A DNA stretch of 64,000 nucleotides, from assembly GCA_036365515.1 (NCBI GenBank), contig CM070876.1, forward strand, positions 99,342,150 through 99,406,149, written 5' to 3'. Under the pieces are notes generated by a model. It was not told where the DNA came from. It made no database searches and saw only the letters and a program-made list of their open reading frames with translations. Each line of letters begins with the position of its first letter. The first letter of the stretch is position 1. A program made the translations under genes and the position numbers. Below are positions 61,011-64,000 of the stretch, piece by piece. The DNA is from Torymus aiolomorphi (taxonomy: Eukaryota; Arthropoda; Insecta; Hymenoptera; Torymidae).

Positions 61011-61115
61011 GCGCCATCTGTTCATCCTGTGCGGTGGGCCCATAAGAACTAAATCACCTGTGCGGACAGGAGAATAGTTCTTATGGGCCCACCGCACGGT
61101 ATTTACAGATGGCGC
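61011..61115. repeat. Triple nested stem-loop (105 bp)
   Basis: Outer stem 61011-61021 with 61105-61115 (11 bp, GCGCCATCTGT). Middle stem 61029-61050 with 61076-61097 (22 bp, perfect). Inner stem 61057-61061 with 61066-61070 (5 bp, GCGG tetraloop). The outer motif AGATGGCGCC also occurs at 2814 and 44938. No gene lies around it. Confidence 0.92.
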
Positions 61116-61560
61116 CGCTAAATCTGGGATCCCAGATTGTCTATGAACACCAAACGCATCATTTCAAATCGCGCAAACTTCCTAATCTCTTTGCCACGAT
61201 GCCAAATCGTGTGTGCAATGATCGGCTTAGCCTAAAGCATTTTATTCAGTTACTTATATTCACTCTAAAAGTTAGTGAATCAACATTTGAATGGATGCAT
61301 AATATTTATGGGTTATTACATATACATTTCTTAAAGTTTTATCAAAGTAAGACCGTTTTTAACTCTTTCTTAAGTAAAACCGTGGAAAAAATGATGACCC
61401 ATAAGACAACGTGTTAACGGCGTAAACATGAAATTAATATTAAACTTTTTAGATTACAGAAAAAATCATACATAGTTTTTGTATTCTTGCATAGCGCTTT
61501 CTTTCAGTATAAGAAGAAAACATTCTGAGCCCTAGGGTCTAACACAGAAGGGTTTATTTG
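61116..61560. other. Spacer; short frame without domain
   Basis: The frame 61109-61417 starts inside the stem-loop and has no recognisable domain; it may be a chance frame. Nothing else is seen. Confidence 0.4.
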
Positions 61561-61866
61561 AACAATCAATTCCGAATTACTTGTTTATTGGAAAAGAAAA
61601 TTTCGTCCTATCACAGGATACGATAAATGCAAGTCCAAATTACTTATACATTGGAAAAGAAAACATCCTCCTATCACAGGATTCGCTATATGAAATCCCA
61701 AATTATTTATTTATTTATTGGAAATAAAAATCTTTTCCATCATCAAGAGTTGATATTATGGTTGTTTATCAAATTAATCTAATAAATACAGGATTCAAGG
61801 ATAGAACCATTTTCGTATAAAATGAACCACCAATCGACGTCTAATTCCGGGTTGAGGCCTGCGGGT

Positions 61867-61899
61867 GGGGAGCACGCTCAGCGCTCGAGCGTGCTCCCC
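61867..61899. repeat. Satellite stem-loop, unit 1
   Basis: Perfect 13-bp stem GGGGAGCACGCTC with its inverse, 7-nt loop (61880-61886). Confidence 0.93.
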
Positions 61900-62430
61900 A
61901 GCCGTGAGGCTACATCAGAAGCGCGGGACTAGTGGTAGATACGGAAAACGCGGCAGATTTTCAGTTTGCGACTAAACACCTTTTCCACTTGGAACAGACG
62001 GCAGCTGTGATTATGAATATCTTCATTTATTTGTCAATAGGATTGTTTGTTGTCGAAATAAATCAATGCCGTTCTAAGCGACTTGCCTTCTCAGTTTGCC
62101 GGATGAATAATTGAAATGCCACGAATGAATAATTCCCGAATTCTGGCAAATTCGGTAAACTTATAATAATATGGCATTACTACAATTAGAAAATTTGAAT
62201 AATTAATCCCGATTTACTTATTTATTCGAAAAGAAATCTTCGTTCTATCACAGGATACGCTATATGCAATTCCAAATTATTTATTTATTTATTGGAAATA
62301 AAAATATTTTCTATCATCAAGAGTTGATATTAAGTTTGTTTATCAAATTAATCTAGTAAATACAGGATTCAAGGATAGAATCATTTTCGTATGAAAGGAG
62401 CTACCAATCGACGTCTAATTGCGGGTTGAG

Positions 62431-62483
62431 GCCTACGGGTGGGGAGCACGCTCAGTGCTCGAGCATGCTCCCCAGCCGTAGGC
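62431..62483. repeat. Satellite stem-loop, unit 2, with outer stem
   Basis: The same stem with one mismatch (62441-62453 with 62461-62473), enclosed by a perfect outer stem GCCTACGG (62431-62438) with CCGTAGGC (62476-62483). Confidence 0.92.
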
Positions 62484-63000
62484 TTTATGAGAAGAGCGGG
62501 ACTAGCGGCAGATACGGAAAGCGAGGCAGATTTTCAGTTTGCGACTAAACACCTCTTCCACTTGGAACAGACGGCAGCTGTGATTATGAATATCTTCATT
62601 TATTTGTCAATAGGATTGTCTGTTGTCGAAATAAATCAATGCCGCTCTAAGCGACTTGCCTTCGCCGTTTGCCGGGTGAATAATTGAAATGCCACGAATG
62701 AATAATTCCCGAACTCTGGCAAATTTAGTATTATAATAATATGGCATTACTACAATTAGAAAATTTGAATAATCAATCCCAATTTACTTATTTATTCGAA
62801 AAGAAATCTCCGTTCTATGACAGAATACGCTATATGCAATCCCAAATTATTTATTTATTTATTGGAAATAAAAATCTTTTCCATCATCAAGAGTTAATAT
62901 TAAGGTTGTTTATCAAATTAATCTAGTAAATACAGGATTCGAGGATAGAATCATTGTCGTATGAAAAGAGCCACCAATCGACGTCTAATTGCAGGTTGAG

Positions 63001-63053
63001 GCCTACGGCTGAGGAGCACGCTCAGCGCTCCAGCGTGCTTCCCACCAGTAGGC
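63001..63053. repeat. Satellite stem-loop, unit 3, degraded
   Basis: 'gaggagcacgctc' (63011-63023) faces 'cagcgtgcttccc' (63031-63043) with two or three mismatches; the outer stem GCCTAC/GTAGGC persists. Confidence 0.85.
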
Positions 63054-64000
63054 TACATCAGAAGGGCTGTACTACCGGCAGATACGGAAAGCGAGGCAGA
63101 TTTTCCGTCCTGGGACTAAACCTTTTCCACTTGGAACAGACGGCAGCTGTGATTATGAATATCTTCATTTATTTGTCAATAGCATTGTTTTTTGTCGAAA
63201 TAAATCAATGCCGTCCTAAGCGACTTGCCTTCTCAGTTTGCCGGGTGAATAATTGAAATGCCACGAATGAATAATTCCCGAATTCTGGCAAATATTAATT
63301 ATTTTAATTTAATTTGTAAGACTGTAAGACCGATAGAAAAATTCTTATCAGTTGATAGTAAATTGCGGTCGACATAAGTAATATTTTTAATTTTAAGGAT
63401 TGTTTATTGTCGAAATAAATCAAAGCTGTGATTATGAATATCTTCATTTATTTGTCAATAGGATTGTTTGTTGTCGAAATAAATCAATGCCGCTCTAAGC
63501 GACTTGCCTTCGCCGTTTGCCGGGTGAATAATTGAAATGCCACGAATGAATAATTCGCGAATTCTGGCAAATATTAATTATTTTAATTTTATTTGTAAGA
63601 CTGTAAGACCGATAGAAAAATTCTTATCAGTTGATAGTAAATTGCAGTCGACATAAGTAATATTTTTAATTTTAAGGATTGTTTATTGTCGGAATAAATC
63701 AAAGCCGCTCTCAGCGACTTGCCTTCGCAGTTTGCCGGGTGAATAATTGAAATGCTCCGAATGAATAATTCCCGAATTCTGGCAAATTCAGTAAACTTAT
63801 AATAATGTGACATTACTACAATTAGAAAATTTGAATAATTAATCCCGATTTACTTATTCATTCGAAAAGAAATCTCCGTCCTATCACAGGATACGCTATA
63901 TGCAATACCAAATTATTTATTTATTTATTGGAAATAAAAATCTTTTCCATCATCAAGAGTTGATATTAAGGTTGTTTATCAAATTAATCTAATAAATACA

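Larger units (their letters stand above)
61561..64000 (+). repeat. Satellite of about 570 bp with a conserved stem-loop, continuing past the window
   Basis: The landmark 'ttggaacagacggcagctgt' recurs near 61989, 62561 and 63130. Each unit has 'tatttatttattggaaataa', 'aatcgacgtctaattg', the stem-loop, 'cgaaataaatcaatgccg' and 'ccacgaatgaataattc'. From 63297 shorter subunits of about 280 bp appear ('gtaagactgtaagaccgata' at 63318 and 63600), then the full unit resumes. The frames 61932-62114, 62439-62687 and 62954-63256 repeat with the unit and show no sign of being protein. Confidence 0.92.

Noticed and set aside
61561..64000. Repeated frame containing a hydrophobic stretch
   Set aside because: It recurs with the satellite period and differs by replacement changes; no independent coding support.

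Overview
The window looks like repeat-dense, probably pericentromeric or otherwise heterochromatic DNA from an arthropod, most likely an insect. It is AT-rich and has no intact host gene. It is filled with eukaryotic transposable elements and complex satellites. The only host coding sequences I recognise are animal gene fragments (Tor kinase, class IX myosin, splicing factor SF3A3), all broken. Species cannot be read from the sequence. I saw no rRNA or tRNA gene, CRISPR array or prokaryotic operon.

The backbone of 0-44 kb is one divergent satellite family. Its unit is about 160 bp, or about 200 bp when a 40-bp module is doubled. It occupies 1-129, 1.4-2.7, 9.3-12.4, 17.9-21.8, 27.8-29.5, 30.4-32.3, 41.7-42.6 and 43.5-44.8 kb. 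A hairpin-rich block of about 0.9 kb is embedded three times (130-1408, 29498-30404, 42637-43530). Positions 1-4560 and 42508-46940 are near-identical copies of one segment of about 4.4 kb. The first copy runs into a 100-N gap and carries an extra 377-bp TTAA-flanked insertion.

Elements in or beside the satellite: a 1.27-kb hAT-type non-autonomous element with a perfect 8-bp target duplication (6068-7336); a decayed R1-clade-like LINE inside an (ATT)n tract (12529-17811); a 5.4-kb pogo/Tigger-like DNA transposon with terminal inverted repeats of about 0.8-0.9 kb and a broken transposase with a C-terminal Cys/His cluster (22382-27812); and a decayed Ty3/gypsy-type retrotransposon missing integrase and most of its 3' LTR (32911-40103).

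From about 48 to 61 kb the character changes. Fragments of Tor (47994-49937), class IX myosin (50757-51222), SF3A3 (57247-57856) and an unidentified protein present twice (57121-57246, 60180-60860) all lie on the minus strand, with stops, frameshifts and deletions. Between them are two head-to-tail TTAA-flanked inverted-repeat elements, a satellite of about 940-990 bp interrupted by a solo LTR with a 4-bp target duplication, and several palindromes. The last 2.4 kb is another satellite (about 570 bp) with a strong stem-loop in each unit.

No functional pathway is visible. The biology here is genome structure: satellite turnover, nested transposition, and accumulation of gene fragments.
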